DNA of 64,000 bases from NCBI RefSeq assembly GCF_902459465.1, contig NW_022985710.1, forward strand, positions 62,001 to 126,000, read 5' to 3'. Of this stretch, positions 41,701-51,600 are shown piece after piece. The notes beneath the pieces were generated by a model. It made no database searches. It was given only the letters and a program-made list of their open reading frames with translations, and was not told the origin of the DNA. Position 1 is the stretch's first letter. Every line of letters starts with the position of its first letter. The position numbers were made by a program, and so were the translations under genes. Origin of the DNA: Asterias rubens (Eukaryota > Echinodermata > Asteroidea > Forcipulatida > Asteriidae).

Positions 41701-42714
41701 GAGCCAGGAGTAAAATAGTGAACTTTTAATTTTGTTTCTGTTCCAAAAGTGTCAAATGGCTTTAAATGTGAATAAGAAAAGGTGACAGGCAGGGAAAAAG
41801 CACCTGACATGAATGAGCCAACAATGTACAAACTTACCTCATACTCTGTTGCTTTAAAGTCTGTGTCAGGAAGGGGAACAATTTCAGGCATTTGAGGCAC
41901 TTTGGAGTGCTGACTGCTTACTACAATAAAATCAATAAAATGTGGTGTTAAGATGGTTAGGAAATGATTGCAGAGGAAAAATATTGCGTCCTTTTGTCTA
42001 GTTTCAATTATTAAAGACACTGGAACCTAATGTGAATAATAATACTTAGTAGACCATACAAACAGAGTTAAAGACACTGGACACTATTGGTAATTGTCAA
42101 AGACTAGTCTTCACAGTTGGTTTATCTCAACAATGCATAAAATAACAAACTTGTGAACATTTTAACTCAACAGTCGATGAAGCTGCGACATAGCAATGAA
42201 AGAAAAAAAACACCCATGTCACGCAAAGTTGTGTGCTTTCAGATGCTTGATTTTGCAATGATTGCCCCATATACAGGTACCTAAACATGACTTTACTTTT
42301 GTTGAATCGCTCGCCCTTGGTGGGGTGGACTAAATTGGATTAAGAGCCCACCACTCAAACTGGTCTAGCTACAACACTGCCCTTGACAATTACCAAAGGT
42401 GTCCGGGGGTGGGGGGGGGGGGGGGGGGGCGATTTCACAAAGAACTTAAGAACATAGTCCTTACTTAGGACTAGTACTAGGAGATATCAAAAACTTACTT
42501 AAAGTAACTCGTCTGACTTGAGGTAAGACTAGTCTTAACTCTTTGTAAAATCCACCCCTGACGTTTAAATGAAAACACCATGACAAACGGAAATTCCCAA
42601 CAAATCATTATTGACCTCACCACTGAAAGGACTCGATTGACGAATGAGCCCCATGAGGTAATTACTACATCGTAATCCCTTCATCTGAAGACGTACTCTA
42701 CCGAGCTGATGCAT
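23729..42714 (-). CDS. AGXT2: AGXT2, alanine--glyoxylate aminotransferase 2, mitochondrial, 13 coding exons, complete
   Basis: Coding exons in transcript order: 42714-42621, 41920-41838, 40075-39891, 38269-38146, 36394-36300, 31849-31690, 30645-30517, 29850-29685, 28844-28785, 27653-27565, 26128-25979, 24981-24883, 23833-23729. They sum to 1539 nt, 512 residues; human AGXT2 is about 514. The first ~31 residues are rich in Arg/Lys and lack acidic residues, as in a mitochondrial presequence. Motifs in order: [51 protein letters not shown], the PLP-lysine segment [10 protein letters not shown] (lysine at residue 350), NTYGGNPLA and [11 protein letters not shown]. Family knowledge: a class III aminotransferase using glyoxylate, beta-aminoisobutyrate and dimethylarginines in the mitochondrial matrix. 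The start exon has a 3' splice site 9 nt before the ATG, so an upstream noncoding exon must exist. The gene is convergent with OSGEP. Confidence 0.96.
23884..23998. mobile_element. Family G element, short copy in AGXT2 intron 12
   Basis: Starts TTAAGCCTGGTTCATACTTT and ends AAGTATGAACTGGGCTATTA, directly followed by a family B element at 23999. Confidence 0.6.
23999..24374 (+). mobile_element. Family B TTAA element in AGXT2 intron 12
   Basis: TTAAAGCCATTGGACCCTTT to GGGTCCAATGGCTTTAA; matches the copies at 6849 and 12258. Confidence 0.82.
25230..25623 (+). mobile_element. Family A element, somewhat degenerate
   Basis: TTACAGGCAGTGGACCTATT to the tail GACAATTACCAAATGTTTCC, in AGXT2 intron 11. 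Confidence 0.75.
26202..26585 (-). mobile_element. Family A element 74 bp upstream of AGXT2 exon 11
   Basis: TTAAAGGCGGTGGACACTAT to CAGTGTCCACTGCCTTTAA. Confidence 0.85.
27420..27535 (+). repeat. LINE/SINE 3' tail with (TTA)n
   Basis: AAGCGCCATGAGCACTTTTA, then GTGCGCTTTATAA and a TTATTATTATT run. The same tail type occurs at 56570-56632 and 59917-59985. Confidence 0.55.
27815..28247. mobile_element. Family F foldback in AGXT2 intron 9
   Basis: The left end GCCCAATTTCATAGCGCTGC is mirrored by AGCAGCTCTATGAAATTGGG at the right. A partial copy lies at 57241-57410. Confidence 0.7.
29010..29380 (-). mobile_element. Family A element, right end eroded
   Basis: TTAAAGACACTTGATCACTA followed by the standard body with the GAGACCTCC/GAGGTCTC foldback. 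Confidence 0.75.
30108..30300. repeat. About 40-bp degenerate minisatellite in AGXT2 intron 7
   Basis: About five imperfect copies of GTAGCCCAGAGGGCTAGTCA-like units spaced by TTTGACTCT-like sequence. Confidence 0.75.
31285..31670 (-). mobile_element. Family A element 20 bp downstream of AGXT2 exon 6
   Basis: TTAAAGACAGTGGACACTGT to GTGTCCACTGCCTTTAA; its end lies 20 bp from the exon 6 boundary at 31690, inside intron 6. Confidence 0.85.
33305..34050. repeat. Tandem array, about 145-180-bp units, four copies
   Basis: Each unit contains GCAACATAATTAATATTGCC, TTGCGGCATAGCGG, TTATCTCGACAAGTGTC and GTGCGACTAGTCGAGTAG. The CGACTAGTCG core is itself palindromic. Confidence 0.85.
34890..35600. repeat. 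Degenerate tandem array, about 120-bp units
   Basis: Repeats of TATCTCAAGAACTA, TTCAGTTATAGACTCCTTGG and TTCCGGGTCAACCGGAAGTG; the last is an inverted repeat. About six units with heavy decay. Confidence 0.75.
35845..36090 (+). repeat. tRNA-derived SINE in AGXT2 intron 5
   Basis: A Pol III A-box-like TGGTCGAGCAGTTGAGAG and a B-box-like GGGTTTGGATCCTGG are about 40 bp apart at the head, followed by an unrelated body. It resembles a Leu/Ser-type tRNA head. Confidence 0.6.
36110..36192 (-). mobile_element. Family B fragment
   Basis: AGAGAAGTCTTTCACCATTA and TTCCGAAAGTGTCCAAGGGC match one end of family B. Confidence 0.6.
36565..36951 (+). mobile_element. Family A element
   Basis: TTAAAGGCAGTGGACACTAT to GTGTCCACTGCCTTTAA, 387 bp. 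Confidence 0.88.
37451..37837 (+). mobile_element. Family A element
   Basis: TTAAAGGCAGTGGACACTAT to GTGTCCACTGCCTTTAA, 387 bp, 500 bp from and parallel to the previous copy. Confidence 0.88.
38490..38516. repeat. (GAATA)n microsatellite
   Basis: GAATAGAATAGAATAGAATA run followed by CATTTTATTGTCCACG; probably the tail of a minus-strand retroelement. Confidence 0.6.
38826..39176 (+). mobile_element. Family A element with a small internal deletion
   Basis: AAAGGCTATGGACACTATTG to GTGTCCAGTGTCTTAA. The GAGGGAGCCG/GAAGTGACG section is missing. Confidence 0.82.
40135..41458. mobile_element. 1.3-kb pogo/Tigger-like non-autonomous element with TA duplication
   Basis: The left end CAGTCAGCTCCCGTTAATAC and the right end GTAATAACGGGAGTCGACTG are inverse copies, flanked by TA on both sides. 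Inside are three diverged repeats around GCGAGATACCA and AGATCTTGCTG-like sequence. No transposase is visible. CAGT-starting ends and a TA target fit the pogo branch of Tc1/mariner. It lies 59 bp upstream of AGXT2 exon 3. Confidence 0.75.
41471..41579. repeat. 109-bp foldback
   Basis: CTGGTAAATAGTGCATGTCT and its inverse AGGCATGCACTATTTACCA surround an inner inversion around CAGAAGAGGG/CCCTTCTTCTG. Confidence 0.65.
41606..41765 (+). mobile_element. Family B element, internally deleted (160 bp)
   Basis: TTAAAGCCATTGGACACTTT and AAAGTGTCAAATGGCTTTAA ends retained; the middle is mostly missing. Confidence 0.75.
42068..42265 (-). mobile_element. Family A element, truncated
   Basis: TTAAAGACACTGGACACTAT, then body up to TTCAGATGCTTGATTT. 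The other end is missing. Confidence 0.75.
42415..42560. mobile_element. Family D foldback with poly-G start, next to a family A tail
   Basis: GACAATTACCAAAGGTGTCC (family A tail) is followed by a long G run and GATTTCACAAAG; the other end is CTTTGTAAAATCCACCCC. Confidence 0.6.
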
Positions 42715-43845
42715 TGTGTTGGCCTGTCAAAGAAACAACAGTAAGAAATATTAATTTTGGTTTAACCCATTAACACCAATGTGTGTTACCATCGCATATA
42801 GACCATGTGAACTCTGTTTACAATAAGTGTGACCTTGTACATTATTTGGGTATTCTGGCAGGCACTGTACTACACTGGTAATAATATGGGAAAGTTGACA
42901 TTTTGTGTCATAACTTCCACATAAATCCAAGAGTTATGAAAGTAAAATCTGGACTTCTTTTGAGATGAGCCCCCTTTCATCATATCAACAGTTGATAAGA
43001 ATTGGACAGTGTAATCTCTATAAAATTATCTTTTACATTTTTTATTTTTTTTTTCATTGAGCTGTGTACAAATCATGCCTGCAGGAAGTCCAGGCTCTGT
43101 GGCTCTTTTGTAAACATGTAACGTCACATATCACATCGACTCTACTCAGTACTTTCCAGAATTCAGTGAAAAGAAATCCCAGGCATGTGTATTACTCATT
43201 GGGGGTTTTAACTCATGCCCTTTTCTAGCAAGACCATCGAGGTTGCCCCTAGAGGCAGTTCAGAAAACATTCTAGCACTTTGGTTTGGAACGATCAGTGT
43301 TTGTTTTAATAGGTTTTTTTATAGATTGCATCTGCTTGATTGTCCTAGAGCAGAAGGCAGCATCAGAGTCCGTTTTGTCCCAGCAGCCAGTCATTTTTTT
43401 TTTCTTGTCCCAAGTAAAGATTAGTCCCAACTGTACCTGGAACCATGTTACATGTGGTTTTGGGATAGCACACTTGTACTTGTTATACCTCTGTACAAAT
43501 TGTGAAGTTTGATTGGTCGAACCAATCACGTGCCGTGCAACAAATACGCATGTATCATGGCTAAAGATGCGCGCTACGCGTAATGCACAGCGCGCTGGGT
43601 AACATGAAAAGTGATGTACACCGGTGTACATCACCTTGATCGTTCCCACCATTGGTCGATTTCAAGCGCTGTGCGAAAGTCACGAGGGTTCGAGAGAACA
43701 GGTGAATAGTTGTTTCTTATTTGAACTGTTCGTCTGCTTATTAAAACATGATTAAACTAAATGCATTGCTCTGTCTTAATAATGTTTGAAGATGACAACA
43801 GAACTCCGAGAAGAGGAATAACAATGTTACCAAGGTATAACAAAA

Positions 43846-43986
43846 CAATTGTTGCACGCTGTGACTGGGGTCCATGGGTTTTGTTCACCCTCTGTGGCAA
43901 ATGGCACCCTCGGCTTCGCCTCAGGTGCCATTTTCCCCCTCGGGTGTACAAAACGCCATGGACCCCGTCACAGCGTGCAACAATTG
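43846..43986. repeat. 141-bp near-perfect hairpin
   Basis: CAATTGTTGCACGCTGTGAC is mirrored by GTCACAGCGTGCAACAATTG; inner arms share GGCACC/GGTGCC. The second copy is at 51440-51580. Confidence 0.85.
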
Positions 43987-44064
43987 TATAATGTTGTACT
44001 GGGACTGTACAGTAGCTGCCCACTGTCAATGGTCTGGTGAGTAGCTCGATGGTCTGAGACACAG

Positions 44065-44429
44065 TTAAAGACATTGGACAGTCCAACACTACTCGTAATT
44101 GTCAAAGACTATCCTTCGAAGTTGGTGTATCTCTCTTGCATAAAATAACAAACCTGTGAAAGTTTTAGCTCAATCAATCGTCGAAGTTGCGAGATAATAT
44201 TGAAAGAAAAAAACACCTGTGTCACACAAAGTTCTAAATCTGAGGTCTCGAAATCAAATTCGCGGAAAATTAATCCTTTCTCGAAAACTACATTTACTTC
44301 TGAGGGAGCCATTTCTCACAATGTTTTATCCCATCATTGCCATCAACTTATCCCCATTACTCGTAACCATGAATGTTTTAATGCTAATAATTTGTTTGAG
44401 TAGTTACCAATAGTGTCCACTGCCTTTAA
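44065..44429 (-). mobile_element. Family A element inside duplication copy 1
   Basis: TTAAAGACATTGGACAGTCC to GTGTCCACTGCCTTTAA. Confidence 0.8.
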
Positions 44430-45427
44430 TGTTTAAACAGTTTTCAAACCTGGCAAGCATGCCTGGTGGCTTGCACTGCTTTAACAGTGACCCCATAAAT
44501 AACCATCCACCAGATAGTTGTGTTGGCCCTTGGTGGAATAAAAATAAAATTGATTTATCGGTCACCACTAAAACTGTTCTAGCACAGTGACTGAGCTCCA
44601 TGCTGAGAACAACAATACAACATTTCTTTCGGCTTTGCAGCATAGCTACACCAAGGTTATTATCCTGGCATAGTGGCAAGCTAGAGCACTGGAAGCCCCT
44701 ATTACTCCAATGTGTACTTAGCTACATGTAGGCCTATAATAATGACCTTAACCTTACCACTGCAAGCAGTCAAAGGTTGCACCGGTGTATAGGCCTATAT
44801 ACACAAAAAGGCAACCGCCTAGGAAGGGCTAAATAATTTGAACCCCACTCTAGACAATTCTTTGTTCAACTCCCTAATACTAGAAAAACACCCTAAATAT
44901 GAACATGATTTACTAACTTCTCAGTTTGAGGTTTCGCTATTGACCCCTTGCATGTGCGTCACACGCGGCGACTGATGCCACGCTCACCATGTTGGTGGTC
45001 AATAGGCTTACGTGTAAACGCCCCGTCACCTAAAAATGCGCACTTCATTGAATAACACAAGTTGACATTGACCACCAAAATGGCGCATCCAAGATTATTC
45101 TGATGATGAAGTCAGGTGAAATGGGTCAATAGTCTCAATGAACGATAGCAGAACGAACCTCATAATTCTATCTAGGTAGACTCAGAAGTAACTGCCGGTA
45201 AAAAGTAAGTAGACCTATTCTCAAGTAGAAATCTTTCCTCACAAGTCAAATAACATGAGCTTACCAAGGTCAGCTAGCTAGGTGAGAATTACAAACAGCA
45301 GCAGTCAGCAGTTTTTCTGGTCCTCAAACAAGGCCCTTTATATTCTGTAATAATTAAATGTCGGCACACTTTTGCAACAAGTTGATCGAATCCAGCAACA
45401 CAACGATTCCTACTCAATGCTCTGTCA

Positions 45428-46514
45428 CACTGTGCACCGACTCCTGGTGGGAACACAATCATTCGTCTGCATCCTACTGCTCTAGTAAAAGGCTGAATAA
45501 AACAAAAACGTATACACATGGTATGGTAAACGTCCGTGTAACACTCAGTAAACTGGTGAAGTGTAACTAGTAAAAAATAATGCAAGTTAAAGCAAGTGTA
45601 ACACCTGTGGAGCACGTCCGTCAACTCAAGGCCCTGGTCACGTCACGGCTACAACTTATACACAGTACATAGATTATTAAATATTATAATACCTGGAACG
45701 GAATGATTTCACTGTCACAGAGATTTGGACTCGCTGGCTGCAAGTGCAAGCTAGCTTGACCCGACCGTGGGCTGGACCTCGACCTCCCCACCCAGCCAGT
45801 CAGTGGTAAAACGTCAAAACAAGATATAAAACTCGATAAACAAACTGCAACTGGTTGCAGCGCCCTCTGGCGTGTGAACAAGAACAGTCATAAGGTTCAG
45901 GTGGGCGTCTCTACCCGTGAGAAGGGGGGGGGAGTCCTTAAAAGTAGTGGGCCCTACTAATATTGATGTCAGTGTCCTATAAAGGAGTACATGTGTGTGT
46001 CGTTCTTATCAACACTTTATCTAGGGAATTTAAATGTGTGATGAGTCGATCTGCACCTCGTATTATGACTGGGTTGCCCATGGCTTGCTAACAGTAACAG
46101 TCGAGTAACGACGAAGTCCAGTAACAACGGGCAGCTTTTTTTTTCTAATGACCTGAAATTAATATAATAGGTTGTAATACTTGCATTGGGATGACAAACT
46201 TACTTTGGTTTTACCTATGCACCGACGTGTGTTAAAATAAATAATTGTACGGAAAGTCGCATGCGCAAAGTATAACTTGTAATGAATCACGTCATGGTCG
46301 GAAAGTGTTCTGTTCAAATTGAAATGTACATATAAGTACCACTTTTTTAATAGAAAACATTCGTTGAACGTCCAATCAATTCAGATACTACGTATTTTTA
46401 CAAAATTTAAATCTAAGAAACAAAATAATCTACTCTTCTGGCCGCACCGACTTGTCTTTGCGGAGCGGGAGTCTGTTATTAACAACATCAATAAATAAGG
46501 AAAATAAAATAATG
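45428..46514. promoter_or_regulatory. Presumed AGXT2 promoter side; no specific site identified
   Basis: Free of the common repeat families and locally GC-richer at 45700-45850. I cannot name a core promoter motif; the assignment follows only from position upstream of AGXT2. Confidence 0.3.
45693..45881 (-). other. Candidate noncoding first exon/promoter region of AGXT2
   Basis: The AGXT2 start exon has an AG acceptor at 42725-42724, so a 5' noncoding exon must lie upstream. On the minus strand a GC-richer stretch here ends in CCAG followed by GTATTA at 45692, a usable 5' splice site. A second candidate donor (CCTTG then GTAAGC) is at about 45267, inside the duplicated block. The sequence alone cannot choose between them. 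Confidence 0.3.
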
Positions 46515-46898
46515 TTAAAGGAAGGAGGACACTATTGGTAATTATCAAAGACTAGCCTTCACAGTTGGTGTATCTTAACATATGCATAAGATAACTAACC
46601 TGTGAAAATTTGAGCTCAATTGGTCATCGAAGTTGCGAGATATTAATGACAGAAAAAAACACCCTTGTCACACGAAGTTATGTGCGTTTAGATGGTTGAT
46701 TTCGAGACCTCAAGTTCTAAATCTGAGGTATCGAAATCAAATTCGTGGAAAATTACTTCTTTCTCGAAAACTATGGCACTTCAGAGGGAGCCGTTTCTCA
46801 CAATTATACCATCAACCTCTCCCCATTACTCGTCACCAAGAAAAGTTTTATGCTAATAATTATTTTGAGTAATTACCAATAGTGTCCACTGCCTTTAA
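46515..46898 (-). mobile_element. Family A element
   Basis: TTAAAGGAAGGAGGACACTA to GTGTCCACTGCCTTTAA, then joined to a partial family J element (46900-47130). Confidence 0.82.
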
Positions 46899-47397
46899 GC
46901 GTCCCCGTCCGCTTCCTTTTTAGAGGCCGCCTGTTATTTTTTTCTTTCTTTTTCTAAATGAAAACACTTGTAATAATTTTAGCAGTCTCTCAACAACAAA
47001 AATCTAGTTGAAAACCTAGCCCCAGCCTTTAGTCTTTAATGTGTCTGGTGAACGTTTTGAAATAAGAAAAGCCTGAAAAACTAGCCCCTCCTCCCTTTTT
47101 CAAAATGGGAGGGAGCTACACGTCGTGTTTTTGTTATTACCCTTTATGTTATGCCAAGGCTAGCTATTAATTCAATTAATATCAACAATTAATATCAACA
47201 ATTTTTTTTTATCATCCCGGTGGTGCTTTCAAACATTACGATAAATTATGCCACTACACAAAGAAAGAAACAAGATCACAAAACAAAAGTCCGTCTTCCA
47301 CAAACATCAACGACATGACTATGTATTACATTTATAAACAAAAACAGTAACTTGGTTGAAAAGTCATCTGAGCGATGAAAGGGTATACATGTACATG

Positions 47398-47753
47398 TTT
47401 GGTAATTATTACTCAAAACAAATTAACTTAAAAACTGACTCGGTAACAAGCATTGGAGAGCTGTTAAAAGTATCAAACAGTGTGAGAAACGGCTCCCTAA
47501 GTAGCATATAGATTTTGAAATATAGAGGTAATTTCTCACTAAAATAATAAAAGACTTATTATTAAGTCTTTTATTCCTATCTGAGCCACACAATTCGCCC
47601 AACAAGGGTGTTTTTTCTTTCATCACTTTCTCCCAACTCCGATGACCAATTGAGCTCAAATTTGCACAGGTTTGTTACTTGTGCATAATGTTAATGAGAT
47701 ACACCAAGTAAGAGCACTGGTCTTTGACAACCAATATTGTACCTTTCCTTTAA
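47398..47753 (+). mobile_element. Family A element, old and degenerate
   Basis: TTTGGTAATTATTACTCAAA body to TTGTACCTTTCCTTTAA. Confidence 0.6.
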
Positions 47754-48336
47754 CACATTGATAATAATATGGTATTCCGGAGAAACTATTCCGCATGAAC
47801 AACTTTCAAAGCCGCTAGGAATTGAGTCAATAGTGTTCAGGTGTAAGAGTCATTGCTGACAAAAAAAGTATCGGCCTAAAACGAGAAAACACATTTACGG
47901 AAGTTGGACAAAAAGTATAATAAATATTATGCCAAAGCTGGAGAGCTGTGTTCAAACCCAAATAGGGGAAAATCGCCACTGGCGTCATTATAATAGATAA
48001 GTCATTTTTTGACTCTCGGTTGAAAATCCGCGCGGAGAGGTGCATTTTTGACTAGAATTGTTTATACCAAAACATGCAAATTTTAAGTGTAAAATGGTTA
48101 TAAATTGGTATCTACGATGTCTGTTCAGCCAAAAAGGGGGCAATATTTAAAATATTGAGATTATCCTCAGTGTAGCCGCTGTTTAATAAATAATGGCATC
48201 ATAATGTACATGTTGATATAACCCCTGGAGTATAGATTTCACAGAGCTTTTAGGAACAGTGTCCTCATCGGCAACCAGGTTTACTGGACATGTGGTAAAA
48301 ATTATTGCTGACTTTCTTGACCTGCCAGTCCAACTT
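47754..48336. other. Intergenic stretch with nothing recognised
   Basis: No supported gene, repeat family or RNA. Confidence 0.45.
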
Positions 48337-48592
48337 GAAGACAATTGGACACTATTGGTATTATTGTCAAAGACCAGTCTTCTCACTTTGTGTTTATCAA
48401 CATAATATTATGCATAAAATAACCAAATTTGAGCTCGATTGGTCGTCAGAATTTTGAGATAACAAATCCCGGGAGCCGTTTCTCATAATGTTGTATACTA
48501 TATCAACCTCCCCCATTCCTCGTTACCAAGTAAGGTTTTACGCTGTTGAGTAATAATTATTATTACCAAGTGTCCGATATCGTTCTAAAGGT
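48337..48592 (-). mobile_element. Family A element, shortened, 80 bp past the forkhead stop
   Basis: GAAGACAATTGGACACTATT to CAAGTGTCCGATATCGTTCT. It may be part of the forkhead 3' UTR. Confidence 0.65.
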
Positions 48593-48671
48593 AATGCCTC
48601 TCTTTGGGAATACAAGGGTTGTTTCGAATGCAATTTTAGTATGAAACAAGAAAATTAATTGTTATCATCTG

Positions 48672-51600
48672 TTATAAATAATTCCCTTCTATGGTTGTCA
48701 GTGGTGTATAGCCGTATGGCATGTAGTTGTTTGGGAGTAATGACCTAGCTGGATATACAACGGGTGGGTACGTGGGTGGAACACACACTGATGGAGATCG
48801 CTGGTAACCAAGCCTGTCATGGCGGCCCTTGAGCATGGCAAGATGCTGACAATAAAGGGCATGTCTTTCCTGAAGAGCTCGGTTCCAGTAATGTTCGTAG
48901 AGACTTTTCATCATCACTTCGTCGGCGGGCGTGTGTGGGGCGGCCTCAGCCGCTGCTCGGTGTACGATGGCATCGTCAACAAAGGGCGGGCTGGTTGACT
49001 GATGTACCGTGGCACGTGGTGACGTAGGTGTACTAACGGAACTTCTTCTTGTGGCAGAAGACATGGTTAAGACTGGGCAAAATGTGTCTCGCTCATTTGA
49101 TTTGTCTCCCCGAGAGAGTGGTGGTGAGTTCAGGAAACGAGATATAGGCAAGGTGTTCCCCAACGTCAGAGAGTTTCCCCGGTGGATTGCAGTCGGTGTC
49201 CTGATTCGGCGGGGGGACTCGTGGGGTTTCGGAGATCCTGTTGCACGGTTTGAGTTTTCCTCGAATGGGTCAGCGCGTTTTCTCAGGTCAACGGGTTCTG
49301 ACTGCACCACAGGAGGATGGGCTATAATTTGGGGCGATGTTCTTGCAGTTTCGTCGCCATCTCCGCTCAAAGGGCTAGGCGAGCCGGTCTGAGGTGGTGT
49401 GTAGGACGCCGGCGTCGAGTCATCAAAGGGTGAAGAGGTGGTGGGTGAAGAGGTGGTGGGCGAAAGCTTAGGAGGCGTCTTCATGAAACTCACGGGGTGT
49501 GAATGGTCTGGATTCAAGGCCCAAAAGTTGTCCTTACCGAATGGTCTGTGGCTGTGGCGGAGTAGCTTCACGAAACAGTCGTTGACTGAGAGGTTGTGAC
49601 GGACACTGTTCTTCCAGCCGACGTACGAACCACGGAAGCACTCGTTGTTCTCCTCCAAGTGGCTTAAGATTTCTCGCAATGTCAGCATGCAGTTTGGAGC
49701 CGACTGTTGATGAAAATAAGAAATGAAATTATAATGATTATTTAATTGATTTGTTGTTTTTTATAAACTTACAACAGAAAGAACTCCGTGACATTATTTA
49801 AAGCAGGTTTATGTACAGATGATGGGGAAGAAGTCCCCATTTTTTTCTGGATCGCACTAAATACCGACTCATGACCCCTCTCGACAACAAATTTAAAATG
49901 CTTTGCAGAAAATTTGAACAAAAGTCAGCCGTTAAATTATGCAGAAGAGTCATATTATGCGTCTAAATCACTTTCAAACTGTGGAAAAATTTATAATTTT
50001 AATTGTCAATTTTGTGTGCAACGACCGGTTTATAATCACCACGTTGTCTTTCGCCGTACCTGGATGATTATTTACCATTCTATGTGTCTCTCATCTTGGA
50101 GCAATATGCTCTCATTGATTTGAAACAAATTTTTGGTGTCAGGACACTTCGTACCTTTACCACTTTGTTCCCAAGACACTTCGTACCTTTTCAAGGTACG
50201 AAGTAACTTTGGACAATGATAATAAAATCGCCCCTTGATACTTCCAGAGTAGCTGTTTAGCTATTTACAAAAAAAGAAGAAGCAGCTTATACCACCATAT
50301 AACCGGTCGTTTCTAATTCGGGTAAAACAACCCTTGTTTTACAGTTAAAAATACACTCCTTTTAAACAGTTTAAAAGTGGTTTAGATGCATATGACTCTT
50401 TTAAATATAATTCACGGTTGACTTTATGTTCAAATGTTCCTCATAGCATTTAACATTTTGTTGTCGTGAGTTGTCGGTATTTAGTGCAACCGATTTCGGG
50501 TGAGGCATGAATTAATGCCTATGGTGATAATATTATTACTGCACAACAACTATCGATAGTAAAAACATACTTGGTAAGAGGCACAGTGCTGCTGTAGCTG
50601 TCTATAAACAACGTTTATATTAGCACTTTCATAAAATGATTCCCTTAATCCAACACTTTAAAATAAACGTTCTATGCATGAAACGTTTCTTAGATTGTGT
50701 ATTCGGTTTCCAATTAGATGAATTGCACATGACGTCATTCCACCATCCTTAAAACATCTTTGAAAGTGCACGTGTTACGCGCTGCCCATCCACGACTCTC
50801 AGCCAATGGCAGTCTTTCACGCGCGTGCTGTTTCAGCAAAGATGGGGCAAAGTACTTCTCTAAAACACTCACACCTTTTGGAAAGCCAGGTTCACCTCGG
50901 GATAGCCCTTAAGTTGTTGTAATGATCAAAACAATCGAATGGCTTCTAAAACCAAGGCATATCATAGTTTAACTGGTAACTTAAAGGAACACGTTGCCTT
51001 GGATCGGACGAGTTGGTTTATAAAAAAGTGTTTGAAACCGTTTGAATATATATTTATTGACCAAACCAACAGCGGACGAGCCGCCAATTACAGGAAAGGA
51101 TACAAAAAACCCAAGTCAACTCGTACCCAAGTCAACTCGTACCCAAGTCAACTCGTACCCAAGTCAACTTGTACCCGAGTCAACTCGTACCTGAGTCAAC
51201 TCGTACCCAAGTCAACTCGCACCCAAATAAATGTTTTAATTTTTTTTTACTCTACTCGTACTGATAAATATTGTCACGAGGGTTCGAGAGAACAGGTGAA
51301 TAGTTGTTTCTTATTTGAACTGTTCGTCTGCTTATTAAAACATGATTAAACTAAATGCATTGCTCTGTCTTAATAATGTTTGAAGATGACAACAGAACTC
51401 CGAGAAGAGGAATAACAATGTTACCAAGGTATAACAAAACAATTGTTGCACGCTGTGACTGGGGTCCATGGGTTTTGTTCACCCTCTGTGGCAAATGGCA
51501 CCCTCGGCTTCGCCTCAGGTGCCATTTTCCCCCTCGGGTGTACAAAACGCCATGGACCCCGTCACAGCGTGCAACAATTGTATAATGTTGTACTGGGACT

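Larger units (their letters stand above)
43679..45427. repeat. Copy 1 of a 1749-bp near-identical duplication (AGXT2 upstream)
   Basis: Matches 51273-53021 at a constant offset of 7594. By eye I found two differences (near 44395 and 44809). It begins GTCACGAGGG and ends GCTCTGTCA. It contains a 141-bp hairpin, a family A copy (44065-44429) and non-repetitive sequence. Confidence 0.95.

Noticed and set aside
43757-44679. Several 60-110-residue open frames, repeated at 51351-52273
   Set aside because: They recur only because the 1749-bp block is duplicated, and they overlap a hairpin and a family A element on both strands.
45684-45881. 65-residue open frame as the AGXT2 N-terminus
   Set aside because: The ATG at 42714 already gives the expected length and a good mitochondrial presequence, and the acceptor just before it implies a noncoding upstream exon.
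49009-49392. 127-residue plus-strand open frame
   Set aside because: Antisense shadow of forkhead exon 2.
51108-51232. CRISPR-like array
   Set aside because: The 16-bp units are contiguous without spacers, in an animal genome.
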